Below, one piece after another: positions 1 to 8,965 of a DNA stretch of 64,000 bases. Source of the DNA: CAVXDY01 sp963760715 (GTDB lineage: Bacteria; Actinomycetota; Thermoleophilia; Miltoncostaeales; Miltoncostaeaceae). Within the stretch, counting starts at the first letter, position 1. Every line of letters starts with the position of its first letter. The notes under the pieces were generated by a model. It made no database searches, was not told the DNA's origin, and saw only the letters and a program-made list of their open reading frames with translations. The position numbers and the translations under genes were made by a program. The stretch covers positions 186,001 to 250,000 of the forward strand of contig CAVXDY010000003.1 in NCBI GenBank assembly GCA_963760715.1. Reading direction: 5' to 3'.

Positions 1-1571
1 AGGTGGGGCACCAGCACCGGCGCCATGCGCAGGTAGTGGTCGAGCAGGTGGCCCTTCGAGATGCCCTCGCGCGGCCAGTAGAGCTTGTCGAGGTTGGTGA
101 GCGTCACCCGCCGGTCGCCCTCCTGGACGGTGCGGTCGCCGGTGGCGCCGCCGAACGGCCCGGGGGGCGGGCCCCCGTCGTCGTCCACCAGGCCGTCGAA
201 GACCGGGGCGCGCAGCCGCCCGTCGGGCGTGCGCTCGGCGAAGCTCACCTCGCACCTCAGCTCGGGCCGCACCCAGTGCGGCGCGGCCGGGGCCTTCGGG
301 ACGGGCTCGGCGAACGGCGACTCGGGCACCTCCGCCGCCCGCAGCCGGTCCCACAGCTCCCGGGCGAGCGCGTTCGAGAAGCCGGACCCCACGTGAGACA
401 GATAGTGCAGGCGCCCCTCGTCGTCGAGCTCCCCCACCAGCAGCGCCCCGAGCGACCCCCGGTGCGAGCCGTTGCCCTCCGTGAACCCGCCGACCACCGC
501 CACCAGCTCGGGACGGCTCTTCACCTTGCGCCAGTCGGCCACGCGGCGGCCGGGCCGGTAGGGCGCGTCCATGCGCTTGGCGATCACGCCCTCGAGGCCC
601 TGGGCCTTGGCGGCCGCGAACAGGTCGCTCCCCTGCCCGGCGACGTGGTCGGAGAGCATCAGGCGCGGCGGCGCGTCCGGGCTCACGATGGCCGCGAGGC
701 GCTCGCGGCGCTCGCTCCAGGGGAGGTCGCAGATCCACTCCCCGTCCGCGTGCAGCAGGTCGAAGACCACGTAGGTGAACGGGCCGCGCCCGTTCTGGAG
801 GGCGTTGAAGTCGGGCCTGCCCTTCTCGCCCAGCACGACGACCTCGCCGTCGAGCACCGCCTCCTGGCACAGGAGCGCCCGCCGCAGGTCGTGCAGGTCC
901 GGATAGGCCGGCGTCAGGTCGCGGCCGTTGCGGCTGCGCAGGGCCGTGTCGTCGGAGGTCACGAGGGCGAGCGCGCGGTAGCCGTCCCACTTGAGCTCGA
1001 ACGCGAAGGCCGGATCGTCGAAGGGCTTCTCCGAGGTCGAGGCGAGCATCGGGCGCAGCCCCGCGAAGACCGGCGCCGGGTCCGGCGGCCCGGCCGGCCC
1101 CTTCCCGGAGCGGAAGATCAGCCACTCGTCCCTGCCCGACCGCCCCCGCGTGCGCACCAGGTGGTAGTGCCCGCGCAGGATCGAGCCCTCCAGGACCAGC
1201 TTCCACTCGTCCTCGGCCACGAGCTCGGGCTCGTAGGAGCCGTGGTCCCAGATCGTCATCCGCCCGGCGCCGTACTGGCCCTCGGGGATGACGGCCGCGA
1301 AGTCGAGGTACTTCAGCGGGTGGTCCTCCGTGCGCACCGCCAGGCGCTTGACGCCCTCGCGCAGGGGCGGGCCCTTGGGCACGGCCCACGAGGCCAGCGC
1401 GCCCTCGTGCTCCAGGCGCAGGTCGAAGTGCAGGGCGCGCGCCTGATGGCGCTGCACCACGAAGCGCGGCGGTCCGTCCCCCGGCCCGGGGACCTCCCCC
1501 GGCGCCGGCTCGGGCGTCGCGGCGAAGTCCCGCCGCGCCCGGTACTCCGGGAGGTCAGCCTCGGGTGCCAA
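1..1571 (-). CDS. ligD: ATP-dependent DNA ligase LigD (3'-truncated by window edge)
   Basis: Multi-domain ligase of bacterial non-homologous end joining, which seals and remodels double-strand break ends together with Ku. The minus-strand reading shows an N-terminal 3'-phosphoesterase domain (FVVQRHQARALHFDLRLE, about residues 35-60), then an adenylation domain with the nucleotidyl lysine in ELKWDG (about residue 194) and downstream EGVIAKR and WRKVK motifs. The start of a primase/polymerase domain (VTLTNLDKLYWP, about residue 487) runs off the window. The order is therefore PE-LIG-POL, not the POL-PE-LIG order of mycobacterial LigD. The start is inferred: a TTG at 1571 overlaps the end of the upstream LLM gene by 17 bp, which suggests co-transcription. 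No Ku gene is visible. Confidence 0.9.
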   Translation of the reverse strand, partial: MAPEADLPEYRARRDFAATPEPAPGEVPGPGDGPPRFVVQRHQARALHFDLRLEHEGALASWAVPKGPPLREGVKRLAVRTEDHPLKYLDFAAVIPEGQYGAGRMTIWDHGSYEPELVAEDEWKLVLEGSILRGHYHLVRTRGRSGRDEWLIFRSGKGPAGPPDPAPVFAGLRPMLASTSEKPFDDPAFAFELKWDGYRALALVTSDDTALRSRNGRDLTPAYPDLHDLRRALLCQEAVLDGEVVVLGEKGRPDFNALQNGRGPFTYVVFDLLHADGEWICDLPWSERRERLAAIVSPDAPPRLMLSDHVAGQGSDLFAAAKAQGLEGVIAKRMDAPYRPGRRVADWRKVKSRPELVAVVGGFTEGNGSHRGSLGALLVGELDDEGRLHYLSHVGSGFSNALARELWDRLRAAEVPESPFAEPVPKAPAAPHWVRPELRCEVSFAERTPDGRLRAPVFDGLVDDDGGPPPGPFGGATGDRTVQEGDRRVTLTNLDKLYWPREGISKGHLLDHYLRMAPVLVPH

Positions 1572-2586
1572 GGGCCGACAGTATCCCCGCCTGCCAGCGG
1601 GCGACGGCCGGCGGGTCCTGGAAGTAGTGGGGCGGGTTCGCCCAGAGCCGGTCGGCGATCCCCTCGTACGCCCGGGCGCGCTCGCGCACGACCGCGGTCG
1701 TGCCGGCGGCGGCGAAGGCGTCGGTCATGTCCTCGCCCACGGCCTCCGCCAGACGGTCGCCGTCCCCCTGGGCGAACGCGCGGCGGATCCCCGCCAGCCG
1801 CGACCCGAAGCCGTGGCCGGTGAACAGCTCCTCGTAGGTCCGCACCGTGGCGTAGAAGCCCACGCTGGTCGCGGCGGCCCGGCGCGCGGCGCCCGGATCG
1901 TCGTCGCTCACGGCGCAGATCAGCGCGCCCGCCACCTCGGGCACCGGCCGCCCGGCGCGCTCGGCCCCGGCCCGGAGCGCGGGGAGCAGCCGGTCCGAGA
2001 GCCATGCCGGCGAGGTGACCGGGTGGTCGAGGAAGCCGTCGGCCACCTCCCCCGCCAGCCGTGTCATGCCCGGAAGCACGGCGGCGAGCCATACGGGAAT
2101 GGTGGTGCGGGGCGCCGGGTGGGGACGGCGCAGCCCGCGGACGTCCACGTCGTAGAGGTCTCCCGCCGAGCGCGCGTCACGGCCCTCGGCGAGCGCCGTG
2201 GTCAGCTCGCGCACCGCCGCCACCATCTCGCGCATGCGGCGGACGGGGGGGTCGTACGGCCCGGCGTGCCAGGCCTGGTTCAGTCGCCGCACCCCGGCCC
2301 CGAGACCCAGGACGAGGCGCCCGCCCGACAGCTCGTCCAGGTCCAGGGCCTCGAGGGCCATGACCATCGGGCTGCGGGTGAAGGCGAGGGCGATGCCCGT
2401 GCCGAGCTCGATCCGCTCGGTGGCGGCGGCCGCCACGGCGAGCGGCACGGTGGCGGAGCGGTACAGCTCCGGCGCCCAGAGGCGGGCGATGCCGGCGCGC
2501 TCGGCCGCGCGCGCGAAGTCCGCGAGCCCGGCGGCGTCGTCGCCCAGGAGCGGGACGTCCACCGGTATCCCGAGCGGAGCGGCCAC
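1555..2586 (-). CDS. LLM-class F420-dependent oxidoreductase
   Basis: A 343-residue luciferase-like monooxygenase-fold protein. These (beta/alpha)8-barrel enzymes usually carry hydride between coenzyme F420 (or FMN) and small organic substrates in the cytoplasm. Family signatures seen are an early ERAGIARLWAPEL segment, ELGTGIALAFTRSP, and the glycine-rich LSGGRLVLGLGAG typical of actinobacterial F420 LLM proteins. The GTG at 2586 was chosen because the barrel's first strand (GIPVDVPL) follows directly. A longer reading to 3024 would run through an oppositely oriented membrane-protein gene. It starts 1 bp from the divergent neighbour at 2588 and overlaps ligD downstream. The substrate cannot be told from sequence. 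Confidence 0.85.
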   Translation of the reverse strand: MAAPLGIPVDVPLLGDDAAGLADFARAAERAGIARLWAPELYRSATVPLAVAAAATERIELGTGIALAFTRSPMVMALEALDLDELSGGRLVLGLGAGVRRLNQAWHAGPYDPPVRRMREMVAAVRELTTALAEGRDARSAGDLYDVDVRGLRRPHPAPRTTIPVWLAAVLPGMTRLAGEVADGFLDHPVTSPAWLSDRLLPALRAGAERAGRPVPEVAGALICAVSDDDPGAARRAAATSVGFYATVRTYEELFTGHGFGSRLAGIRRAFAQGDGDRLAEAVGEDMTDAFAAAGTTAVVRERARAYEGIADRLWANPPHYFQDPPAVARWQAGILSALGTRG

Positions 2587-2587
2587 T

Positions 2588-3088
2588 GTGCGAGTATCCC
2601 AGCCGTTGCGCCCCATCGCCCGCCTCGCCACAGAGCTCCGCACGTCCGGTGTGGGGCAGGTCGTGATCGGCCTGGCCGGGCTCCTCGCGGCCCTGGCGTT
2701 CGGCGACCTCTCGGTGGTCCAGGCCCTGGTCCCCTTCGTCGTGGTGGTCGCCCTGGTGGGCGGCATCAGCGTCTGGAGCACCCGCTGGATGCGCGACCCC
2801 GAGCTGCCCAAGGCGGAGGGTGGCGGGGCCATCGAGCCGGAGAACGAGACCGTCCGCCGGACGGTCGTGGTGCTCGTGCTGCCGCTGGTGTTCATGATCG
2901 TGGTGGTCGTCATCGTTCCCCCGGCGGCGGTGGCGCTGGCCGGGGTGGTCGCGGGCGTCGGCGCCGTGGACCTGTGGAACCACAACTGGGTGCGGGCCCG
3001 GGAGCACGCGATGAGGCGCGGCATCTACCGGGAGCTCGGCCCCTCCACCTTCACCAGCGGGCGACGGCCCCTCTACACCCGCCCGTAG
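2588..3088 (+). CDS. small membrane protein of unknown function
   Basis: About 166 residues with two long hydrophobic stretches (roughly residues 20-55 and 95-130) and a polar, proline- and charge-rich connector. The C-terminal tail is soluble and basic. I do not recognise the family; the topology suggests an inner-membrane protein with four short or two long transmembrane passes. The start is uncertain: GTG at 2588 leaves almost no space from the divergent LLM gene, and GTG at 2651 would still keep both hydrophobic regions. The 3' end overlaps the convergent lytic transglycosylase gene by 16 bp. Confidence 0.6.
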   Translation: MRVSQPLRPIARLATELRTSGVGQVVIGLAGLLAALAFGDLSVVQALVPFVVVVALVGGISVWSTRWMRDPELPKAEGGGAIEPENETVRRTVVVLVLPLVFMIVVVVIVPPAAVALAGVVAGVGAVDLWNHNWVRAREHAMRRGIYRELGPSTFTSGRRPLYTRP

Positions 3089-4074
3089 AGCGCCCTGACG
3101 CTGGCGAGGTAGGCGACCGTGTCCTCGAAGGGGCCGCGGTGCCGCAGGGACGTCAGCCCCTGGTAGTAGGCCATGATCGCGCGACGGGTGCTGCCCGAGT
3201 GCCGGATCAGCCAGCCGAGGTAGGCCACGCCGCCCTCGATGTTGTCGGACAGCAGATGCGGGTCGATGTGCCGCCCCACGATCGCGGGCCCGATCCAGTG
3301 CGCGGTGGCGGGCATGAGCTGCATCACGCCGATGGCGCCCACGCTGGACCGCGCGTTCTGGCTCCAGTGGCTCTCCTGCCAGGCGATGGCCCGCGCCAGC
3401 GCCGGATCCACCCCGTAGCGCGCCGCGTGCCGGGCGATGAGGTCGGCCACCCCGGGGGTGGGCACGAGCAGGCTGGGCGGCGTGCCGGCCGGGACGCGCA
3501 GGAGGCGGCCCGCGACGATGCGGCTGGGGTCGCTGATGCCGTTGAGGGCGGCCAGCGTGGCGACGGAGGTGCCGTACGTCGCCGCGATGCCGCCGAGCGT
3601 CTCGCCCGGCCGGACCCGGTGGGTGCCCCCGGCGGCGGCCGGAGCGGGGGCGGACCCCGATCCCCCGGCGGGCACGGTGAGGCGCATGCCGATCCGGATG
3701 AGCGAGGGGTTCCGGATGCCGTTGGCGCGGGCCAGGGCGGCCACGGTGGTCCCGTGCCGCGCGGCGATCCCGCCGAGGGTGTCCCCGGCGCGCACCCGGT
3801 AGGTTCCGCCGCCGCCCCCGCCGGCCCCTCCACCGGCCCCCGGGATCGTGAGGCGCATCCCGAGGCGCACCAGGTTCGGGTTGCGGATCCCGTTCGCGCG
3901 CGCCAGCGCAGCGACGCTCGTCCCGTTGCGGGCGGCGATCGAGCTCAGCGTGTCGCCGGCGCGCACCGTGACCGTCGCCCCCTGCGCCGTGGCGCACGTG
4001 ACGAGGAGCGTCGCGAGGGCGGCCGTGAGGGCCAGGGCGACGCGCGCCCAGAGGATGTCGAGACGGCTCTCCAC
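3073..4074 (-). CDS. exported LysM / SLT-domain lytic transglycosylase-like protein
   Basis: A 333-residue cell-wall protein. An N-terminal hydrophobic segment (about 10-32) acts as a signal peptide or anchor. Three LysM peptidoglycan-binding repeats follow (about 34-78, 91-134 and 150-196, each with a VRxGxTLxxIA core), joined by glycine-rich linkers. The C-terminal goose-lysozyme-like SLT domain carries the expected catalytic glutamate in AIAWQESHW (about residue 233) and the GAIGVMQLMPAT signature. It probably cleaves glycan strands during wall turnover. The GTG start at 4074 immediately precedes the signal segment. A 167-bp intergenic region with a long pyrimidine tract separates it from the divergent FAD oxidoreductase. 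Confidence 0.88.
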   Translation of the reverse strand: MESRLDILWARVALALTAALATLLVTCATAQGATVTVRAGDTLSSIAARNGTSVAALARANGIRNPNLVRLGMRLTIPGAGGGAGGGGGGTYRVRAGDTLGGIAARHGTTVAALARANGIRNPSLIRIGMRLTVPAGGSGSAPAPAAAGGTHRVRPGETLGGIAATYGTSVATLAALNGISDPSRIVAGRLLRVPAGTPPSLLVPTPGVADLIARHAARYGVDPALARAIAWQESHWSQNARSSVGAIGVMQLMPATAHWIGPAIVGRHIDPHLLSDNIEGGVAYLGWLIRHSGSTRRAIMAYYQGLTSLRHRGPFEDTVAYLASVRALYGRV

Positions 4075-4241
4075 ACGGGACAGTCTCGGCGTTTTCGGGG
4101 GCTTTTACAGTCCTCCCGCCCCTCCCCCGCCTCCCTCTTTTTCGGGCCCCCCTCTCCCCCGGCGCCCCCGCGCCCTCCCCCTCGGGACGCGGAGAACGCG
4201 ATGATGGCGGGGATCCGGGGGGAGGAGGGCGGAAGGACATC

Positions 4242-5450
4242 GTGAACGACGCCGCGGGCACCCTGATCGTGGGCGCCGGCCTCGCCGGCAGCGCGCTCGC
4301 GATGCACCTCTCCGAGATGGGCGAGCCGGACGTCGTGGTGGTCGATCCGGACCTCGCCGGCGAGCGCAGCTCCTCCCAGCTCAACGCCGGCGGCGTGCGC
4401 GCGACGTGGTGGCAGCCCGTGAACGTCCAGCTGTGTGCCGCCACGATCGCCTTCTTCGCCGAGCACCGCGAGGAGCTGGCCTTCCGCGAGCGCGGCTACC
4501 TCTGGCTCCACGGGCCCGGGCGCTGGCCCGCGGCCGCGGCGCACGTGCCGATGCAGAACCGCTACGGCCGCGAGGTGGAGCTGCTGGCGCCCGCCGAGGT
4601 CCGGCGCCGGTGGCCCTTCATCGACCAGCTCGGCGGCATGGCGGGCGCCACCTTCTCCCCGAAGGACGGGCTCGTCGACCCGAACGCGGTCCGCGAGCAC
4701 TACCGCTCGCGGGCGCGGGCCGCCGGCGCGGTCTTCCTCGACCGCCTGCTGGTGACCGGCGTCAGACGCGAGGGCGACCGCGTGACCGGCGTGGAGCTGC
4801 GCGAGGTCGACGGCGGCGCGGGGGCCGGGGCGGCCCTCGAGGGCGGCGCCGTCGCCGGTCCGGCGCGCACCCTCGCCTGCGGCCGGATGGTGAACGCCGC
4901 CGGGCCCTGGGCGTCGGTCGTGGCCGATCTGACCGGGGCTCCCGTGCCGTGCCGCGCCGTGCCCCGCCAGCTCTGCGTGCTGGCGTCCCGCGACGTCGAT
5001 CTCTCGGGGTGCGGGATGATCGTCGACACCAGCGACGTGTACTTCCACCACGAGGCCGGGGAGCTCTTCCTGGCCGGGTACTCGCCTCCGGGCGACCCGC
5101 CGGGCCTCCGCTTCGACTACGAGGGGCGCGCGTTCTTCGAGCGCGAGGTGTGGCCGCGGCTCGCCGCGCGGATCTCGGCCTTCGACCGCCTGGAGCACGT
5201 GCGCGGCTGGGCGGGCCTCTACGAGCTGTCGCCGGACCACTCGGCTCTGGTCGGCGCCGTGGAGGGGCGGGCGAACCTCTACGAGATCCACTCGTTCTCG
5301 GGCCGCGGGGTCATGCAGTCCTACGCGGCCGCCCTGAGCCTGGCGGAGCTGATGGTCACCGGCGCGTACCGCACCTTCCCCGCCGCCGCGGCCCTGGCGG
5401 GCTCGCGCTTCCGCGCCGGCGCCCTTCAGCCCGAGGAACTGCACATCTGA
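4242..5450 (+). CDS. DAO-family FAD-dependent oxidoreductase
   Basis: A 402-residue flavoprotein of the D-amino-acid oxidase/glycine oxidase superfamily. The dinucleotide-binding motif GAGLAG lies at residues 11-16, followed by an acidic end to beta-strand 2 (VVVVDPD) and an SSQLNAGGVRATWW segment near the flavin. Late motifs RGWAGLYELSPDH and IHSFSGRGVMQS match the C-terminal FAD-contact region of the family. Members oxidise amines, amino acids or related small molecules; the substrate here is unknown. GTG at 4242 is preceded by a purine-rich Shine-Dalgarno stretch (GGAGGAGGGCGGAAGG). The gene stands alone and faces the RTX-like cluster convergently with a 24-bp gap. Confidence 0.88.
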   Translation: MNDAAGTLIVGAGLAGSALAMHLSEMGEPDVVVVDPDLAGERSSSQLNAGGVRATWWQPVNVQLCAATIAFFAEHREELAFRERGYLWLHGPGRWPAAAAHVPMQNRYGREVELLAPAEVRRRWPFIDQLGGMAGATFSPKDGLVDPNAVREHYRSRARAAGAVFLDRLLVTGVRREGDRVTGVELREVDGGAGAGAALEGGAVAGPARTLACGRMVNAAGPWASVVADLTGAPVPCRAVPRQLCVLASRDVDLSGCGMIVDTSDVYFHHEAGELFLAGYSPPGDPPGLRFDYEGRAFFEREVWPRLAARISAFDRLEHVRGWAGLYELSPDHSALVGAVEGRANLYEIHSFSGRGVMQSYAAALSLAELMVTGAYRTFPAAAALAGSRFRAGALQPEELHI

Positions 5451-5474
5451 GACCCACCCCCGGGCCGCGGGACG

Positions 5475-7226
5475 TCAGGGGAGGAGCGTGATCGCGCGGC
5501 GCAGGGTCCGCGTCGCCGCGGCGGCGTCGGTCACGACGACCGTGACCTTCACCACCGGCTCGCGGCCGGCCGCGAGCGCTGCGCGCACCTTCCCCAGCCC
5601 GCCGGGGGCCAGCTTCAGCCGCAGCAGCCGTGACTTCCCGGCGGCGATCCGCGCCCGCGCGGGGAGCAGGCCGATCGTGCGCTTCGGCGTGCCCGCGCGC
5701 AGCCGGAGCCGCGTCGAGGCGGTGGCCCGGGCGGCGCAGGACAGCGCCGGACACGCCAGCCGCAGCCTGACGGCGCCGCGGACGAGCTTCTGGCTCCTCG
5801 GCCCCTTCAGGCTGGCGGACACCCGCCGGCGCGCCGGCGAGCCGGGCCCGGCCGTCCCCGGAGCCCCGGGAAGCCCGGCGACCCCGACGGCGACGCCGGC
5901 CGTGACGCTCTCGCAGCCGATCGTCACGTCGATGCCTCCGGGATCGACCGACGCCCTGTCGTTGCCCGGGCCGCAGTCGGCCGTGTCGGGGATCCCGTCG
6001 CGCACCAGCACCGTGTCGTCCCCCTCGAGGGCCAGGACCGTGTCGACCCCGGCCCGGCCCTCGATCGTGTTGGGCCCGGCCGTGCCGCGCAGGACGTCGG
6101 TGCCCGGCCCGCCGATGAGGTTCTCGAAGGGCGTGTAGAAGCGATCCGTCCCGCCCCCGCCGGTGGCCTGAGGAGTCGTGACGGCCAGGTCGACCGCGAC
6201 CGGCGCCCCCACGCCCTCGTAGGAGACGGTGTCGGTTCCCTCGTCCCCGCCGAGGAAGTCGTCGCCGCCCCTCCCCTCGATGAGGTCGTTCCCGTCGAGC
6301 CCGAAGATGGTGTTCGCGGCGGCCGTGCCCCGCAGCACGTCGTTGAGGTCCGAGCCCTCGATCTCCTCGATGGAGGTGAGGGTGTCGCGCCCGAGCGAGC
6401 CTCCGTTCTGGGGGCCGCTCCGCTGGAGGTCGATGTCGACCGGGAGCGTCGAGGCGGAGTAGTCGACCTCGTCGTCCCCGGCTCCCCCGTCGATCAGGTC
6501 GTCGCCGGGGTCGTTCCGGAAGGCGTCCCGGCCCGGCCCCCCGATGAGCGTGTCGGCGCCGGGGCCGCCGTTCATCGTGACGCCGCGCGCGTACGGCCCG
6601 CCGGTCCCCTCCCCTCCCGCGCTCGTGAACGTGTCGGCCCCGGCGCCGCCCTCGGCGACGAAGTCCTGGAAGAAGGGGGCGACCAGCGTGACGTCGGCGT
6701 CGGGGACCGGATCGTCGGTGTTCACGTTCACGCCGTTGCCGTTCGCGCCGGGAGCGGTGCCGAAGACGTAGCGGTCGGCGACCCCGTCCCCGTCGCGCAG
6801 GACGACGTCGCTGAGGATGCCGCCGGTGTTCGCGACCGTCGTCTCGATCTCGGACACCGCCGCGCCGCCCTCCGAGGTGAAGCCGGGCACGAACGTGTCG
6901 GGCTCCACGAGGATCAGGTCGGAGATCCCGCCGCTGTTGTCGTAGGCGATCGTGTCGACCTGGGTCACCGACACCGGGCCCCCGGTGCAGGTCAGGTTGG
7001 TCGCGCCCTCGAAGACCTCGATGGTGGCCTGGGTGGGATCGGCCGGGAGCGGCACGCGGCGGATGGTGACGTCGCTGATGCCGTCGCTGTGGTTCACCGA
7101 CAGCGTCGGGGTGAGGCCGACGGTCGCGAAGACGCACGTCGTCGCCGCCGAGGCGAGCGAGGGCAGCGCGAGGGCGGCCATCGCGGCGATCGCGGCACCC
7201 CAGAGCGCGCGCGACGAGCGGCTCAC
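5475..7226 (-). CDS. exported RTX-like calcium-binding repeat protein, paralogue 1
   Basis: About 583 residues. The N-terminus has a signal peptide (ALWGAAIAAMAALALPSLASA), followed by a lineage-specific beta-rich domain of about 200 residues. The centre carries hemolysin-type nonapeptide repeats (GGPGADTLIGGPGRD, FGLDGNDLIEGRGGDDFLGG), which form calcium-bound parallel beta-rolls in known RTX proteins. The C-terminal 120 residues form a conserved module starting near SLKGPRSQKLVRG. The function is probably extracellular or surface-structural; there is no catalytic domain. Its GTG start forms a 4-bp GTGA overlap with paralogue 2, indicating translational coupling. It is very similar throughout to 7223-8965, so the pair arose by tandem duplication. 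Confidence 0.8.
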   Translation of the reverse strand: MSRSSRALWGAAIAAMAALALPSLASAATTCVFATVGLTPTLSVNHSDGISDVTIRRVPLPADPTQATIEVFEGATNLTCTGGPVSVTQVDTIAYDNSGGISDLILVEPDTFVPGFTSEGGAAVSEIETTVANTGGILSDVVLRDGDGVADRYVFGTAPGANGNGVNVNTDDPVPDADVTLVAPFFQDFVAEGGAGADTFTSAGGEGTGGPYARGVTMNGGPGADTLIGGPGRDAFRNDPGDDLIDGGAGDDEVDYSASTLPVDIDLQRSGPQNGGSLGRDTLTSIEEIEGSDLNDVLRGTAAANTIFGLDGNDLIEGRGGDDFLGGDEGTDTVSYEGVGAPVAVDLAVTTPQATGGGGTDRFYTPFENLIGGPGTDVLRGTAGPNTIEGRAGVDTVLALEGDDTVLVRDGIPDTADCGPGNDRASVDPGGIDVTIGCESVTAGVAVGVAGLPGAPGTAGPGSPARRRVSASLKGPRSQKLVRGAVRLRLACPALSCAARATASTRLRLRAGTPKRTIGLLPARARIAAGKSRLLRLKLAPGGLGKVRAALAAGREPVVKVTVVVTDAAAATRTLRRAITLLP

Positions 7227-8965
7227 GGGAGCAATGCGATCGAGCGGCGAAGGGTCTTCGTGGCCGCCGCGGCGTCGGTCACGACCACCGTGACCCGCAC
7301 GAGCGGCCGGCGGCCGGCCGCGAGGGCGGCGTGCACCTTCGCGAGGCCCGTGTGGGCCAGTCTCAGGCGCAGCAGCCGCGACTTCCCGGCGAGGATGCGC
7401 GCCCGCGTCGCGAGAAGGGCGACGCTGCGCCCACCCCCGAGCCGGGCCGAGCCCGAGGCGCGCGCGCCGCACGACAACACCGGGCAGGAAAGCCGGAGCG
7501 TGACGGCGCCGCGGACCAGCTTCTCGCTCGTGGGGCCCTTCAGGCTCGCGACGACCCGCCGGCGCGGCGAAGCGCCCGATCCGCCGGCTCCGGACCCTCC
7601 GGGCGCACCGGGGAGGCCCGCCGCGACACCGGCGGACACGGTCTCGCAGCCGGTGACCGCGTCGATGCCGCCGGGGTCGACCGTTGCCCTGTCGTTGCCC
7701 GGGCCGCAATCGGCCGTGTCGGGGATCCCGTCGCGCACCAGCACCGTGTCGTCGCCCCCGAGCGCCAGGGCCGTGTCACCACCCGGGCCCCCCTCGATGA
7801 CGTTCGGCCCGGCCGTGCCGCGCAGGACGTCGGCCCCCGGACCACCGATCAGGTTCTCGAACGGCTCGTCGAACTCGTCGGTGCCGCCGCCGCCGGTGGG
7901 CTGCGGGGTCGTGAGCGCCAGGTCGACCGCCACCGGCGCCCCCGCGCTCTCGTAGGAGACCGTGTCGGTCCCGTCGCCCCCCGCGAGGAGGTCGTCGCCG
8001 CCCCGTCCCTCGATGAGGTCGTCGCCGCCCAGGCCGTAGATCACGTCGCGTGCCGCCGTCCCGCGCAGCACGTCGTTGAGCTTCGAGCCGTCGATCTGCT
8101 CGATCGAGGTCAGGGTGTCGCGCCCCAGGGAGCCGCCGTTCTGGGGACCTGGCCGGGCCAGGTCGATGTCGACGGGGAGGGTCGAGCCGGTGTAGTCGAT
8201 CTCGTCGTCTCCGCCCGCTCCGTCGATCACGTCGTCGCCGGGGTCGTTGCGGAAGGAGTCGTGCCCGGGGGTTCCGGTGAGGGTGTCGTTGCCGGGTCCG
8301 CCGTGGAGCTCGAGGTCGCGCACGTACGGGTCGCCGGTCCCCGCCCCGCCGGCGCCGCTGAAGACGTCGGCTCCGGGGCTCCCCTGGACGACGAAGTCCT
8401 GGAAGAAGGGCGCGACGAGGCTGATGTCCACGTCGGGCGCCGGGTCGTCGGGGTTCACGTTGACCCCGTTCACCTGGGTCAGGGGGCCGCCGCCCACGGT
8501 GAGGAGGCTCGTGCCGAAGACGTAGTGGTCGGGTTGCCCGTCGGCGTCGGCGAGGATGACGCTGTCGAGGATGCCGCCCGTGTTCGACGCGAAGGTCTCG
8601 ATCTCGGACACGCCGGTCTCGGGGGTGAAGCCGGGCACGAAGGTGTCGGGCTCCTCGATGACCAGGGTTGAGATCCCGCCGCTGTTGTCGTAGTTGATCG
8701 TGTCGAGCTGGGTCACCAGGGCCGGGGTGCCGCAGTTGAGCGTGGTCGCGCCCTGGAGGACGTTGATCGTGGCCTGGGTGGGGTCGGCGGCACCCGGGAC
8801 CCGCCGCAGCGTGACCGTGTCCACGCCGTCCGTGTGGTTGACCGTGAGGGTGTGCGTGGCGGAGGCGAAGGCGCAGCTCGTCGTCGCCGAGGCGATCGAG
8901 GGAAGCGCCAGTGCCGCGGCCACCCCGGCCACCGCTCCCCAGAGCCTCCGGGGCGCGCGGCTCAC
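7223..8965 (-). CDS. exported RTX-like calcium-binding repeat protein, paralogue 2
   Basis: About 580 residues, collinear with the downstream copy: signal peptide (LWGAVAGVAAALALPSIASA), N-terminal beta-rich domain beginning SCAFASATHTLTVNHTDG, a block of GGxGxDxxx-type repeats (YGLGGDDLIEGRGGDDLLAGGDG, IEGGPGGDTALALGGDD), and the shared C-terminal domain ending in SIALLP. GTG at 8965 overlaps the TGA of the broken upstream copy by 4 bp, and its own stop overlaps the next start the same way. Family knowledge predicts calcium-dependent folding after export. No type I secretion genes lie nearby, and the signal peptide indicates Sec export. The specific role is unknown. Confidence 0.8.
   Translation of the reverse strand: MSRAPRRLWGAVAGVAAALALPSIASATTSCAFASATHTLTVNHTDGVDTVTLRRVPGAADPTQATINVLQGATTLNCGTPALVTQLDTINYDNSGGISTLVIEEPDTFVPGFTPETGVSEIETFASNTGGILDSVILADADGQPDHYVFGTSLLTVGGGPLTQVNGVNVNPDDPAPDVDISLVAPFFQDFVVQGSPGADVFSGAGGAGTGDPYVRDLELHGGPGNDTLTGTPGHDSFRNDPGDDVIDGAGGDDEIDYTGSTLPVDIDLARPGPQNGGSLGRDTLTSIEQIDGSKLNDVLRGTAARDVIYGLGGDDLIEGRGGDDLLAGGDGTDTVSYESAGAPVAVDLALTTPQPTGGGGTDEFDEPFENLIGGPGADVLRGTAGPNVIEGGPGGDTALALGGDDTVLVRDGIPDTADCGPGNDRATVDPGGIDAVTGCETVSAGVAAGLPGAPGGSGAGGSGASPRRRVVASLKGPTSEKLVRGAVTLRLSCPVLSCGARASGSARLGGGRSVALLATRARILAGKSRLLRLRLAHTGLAKVHAALAAGRRPLVRVTVVVTDAAAATKTLRRSIALLP

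Noticed and set aside
4075..4241. c-di-AMP (ydaO-type) riboswitch upstream of the LysM/SLT gene
   Set aside because: Such riboswitches often precede wall hydrolases in actinobacteria, but I could not find the conserved core; the segment is mainly a pyrimidine tract.
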